Source: a virus. From it: a DNA stretch of 50,839 nt. Positions 50,319 through 50,839 of the stretch are shown here, piece after piece. The notes beneath the pieces are model-generated. The model was not told the DNA's origin. It did not search any database and was given only the letters and a program-made list of their open reading frames with translations. Within the stretch, counting starts at the first letter, position 1, and every line of letters starts with the position of its first letter. The DNA lies in IMG/VR virus record IMGVR_UViG_3300035698_009027, positions 1 to 50,839 of that record. One strand, given 5' to 3'. The translations under genes were made by a program, and so were the position numbers.

Positions 50319-50839
50319 ATGATAACATTAAAAGCACGTAGAACTCTGAATGCTATTGAGACAGGGACTTTAGATAGTTCAGGTTTAGAAGCTAGATTAG
50401 CAGACCCTGGACATTTAGCAGAATTTTACAGTCTGTTAGCAACTAAAAGCCAAACTAGAAGAATGGCTTCAAGTGAATTAACAATGGAAGCAATTGCTTT
50501 TAGTGAAAAAGCTCACAAAGCTATTTTTCAATCTTCTACAAATTACAATACAACAGCTGCTCAAGCAGTTGCAGATAGTCCTGTAGCTATGGCTAAAATG
50601 GCTGTGTCATTAGATGCTTTAACAGTAGCTATTGAGAACCCAGTATCATGGGCATTATTTACAAACAGTCCTTACTATGAAGTAAACATTAAAACTATTG
50701 TAGCATTATTTGCTGGATTAGATGCAAGTCTGTATGAGTCTATTCAAGAAATGATAGAAGACCCTGCAGCAACTTATGAAATTGCAGCAAATGATAATGC
50801 AATGACTGCACTTGTAAATAGTACAATAGCTATGACTAA
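50319..50839 (+). CDS. Ala-rich repeat protein, 3' truncated by the window
   Basis: An ATG at 50319 opens a frame that stays open for 173 residues to the window edge (the last two bases belong to an incomplete codon). The product begins MITLKARRTLNAIETGTL and has repeated Ala/Met/Ser patterns (S-P-V-A-M-A-K-M-A-V-S and N-A-M-T-A-L-V-N-S-T-I-A-M-T), resembling the S-x-A-M-x-A-I-A repeats of phage tail proteins. An Ala-rich fibre or tail protein is likely. A CGT arginine codon occurs near 50338. Confidence 0.7.
   Translation, partial: MITLKARRTLNAIETGTLDSSGLEARLADPGHLAEFYSLLATKSQTRRMASSELTMEAIAFSEKAHKAIFQSSTNYNTTAAQAVADSPVAMAKMAVSLDALTVAIENPVSWALFTNSPYYEVNIKTIVALFAGLDASLYESIQEMIEDPAATYEIAANDNAMTALVNSTIAMT

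Noticed and set aside
1-50839. Stop-codon reassignment (TAG or TGA recoding) as in some crAss-like phages
   Set aside because: TAG ends the MCP and the 147-residue gene, TGA ends the genes at 198 and 49213, each directly next to a new start, and long genes have no in-frame TAG or TGA.
1-50839. tRNA genes or integrase/attachment sites
   Set aside because: None recognised; nearly all sequence is occupied by coding frames and the gaps are too short.

Overview
This window is a contiguous part of a large, AT-rich tailed-phage genome. Every credible gene is on the + strand and coding density is very high; the largest gene-free stretch is 147 bases (9264-9410). TerL, portal, acidic scaffold candidate, HK97-fold-type major capsid protein, neck/ring proteins, a muzzle-like protein and a 3262-residue virion protein occur in an order and style typical of crAss-like podoviruses (Crassvirales) and related large phages of Bacteroidota. 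The host guess (Bacteroidota) also rests on AT-rich starts without Shine-Dalgarno sequences, a DUF1573-type protein and one TAnnTTTG promoter-like box. TAA, TAG and TGA all terminate genes, so the code looks standard.

Layout. 1-2025: small genes leading to packaging (Cys-rich protein, DUF1573-like protein, small-terminase candidate, UVR-like microprotein). 2025-12000: TerL, portal, scaffold candidate, MCP, two neck/capsid-associated proteins and an abundant structural-protein candidate; the MCP and the last gene end at clear intrinsic terminators. 12088-23764: accessory surface island with Thr-rich, Ig-like and fibre proteins, two giant Thr/Ser decapeptide-repeat proteins, a GT-A-like glycosyltransferase, two nucleotidyltransferase-like proteins, a SAM methyltransferase and a GT-B-like transferase. 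23821-25763: lysis cassette (holin, endolysin candidate, second membrane protein, spanin-like protein), closed by a terminator. 25833-29073: PD-(D/E)XK nuclease, ring proteins and an IHF-like protein. 29084-47986: muzzle-like protein followed by three internal or ejected virion protein candidates, the last 3262 residues. 47977-50839: a second fibre locus, cut by the window end.

Two observations stand out. First, CpG is almost absent: I found only about ten CG dinucleotides in 50.8 kb, where roughly a thousand would be expected from base composition. Seven of the ten are CGT arginine codons, four of them in the MCP and one in the other presumed abundant structural protein. Second, sugar-transfer-type enzymes lie between genes for mucin-like Thr/Ser repeat proteins. 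This suggests a phage-encoded system that decorates its own surface fibres. That link is inferred from gene order and composition and is not demonstrated.
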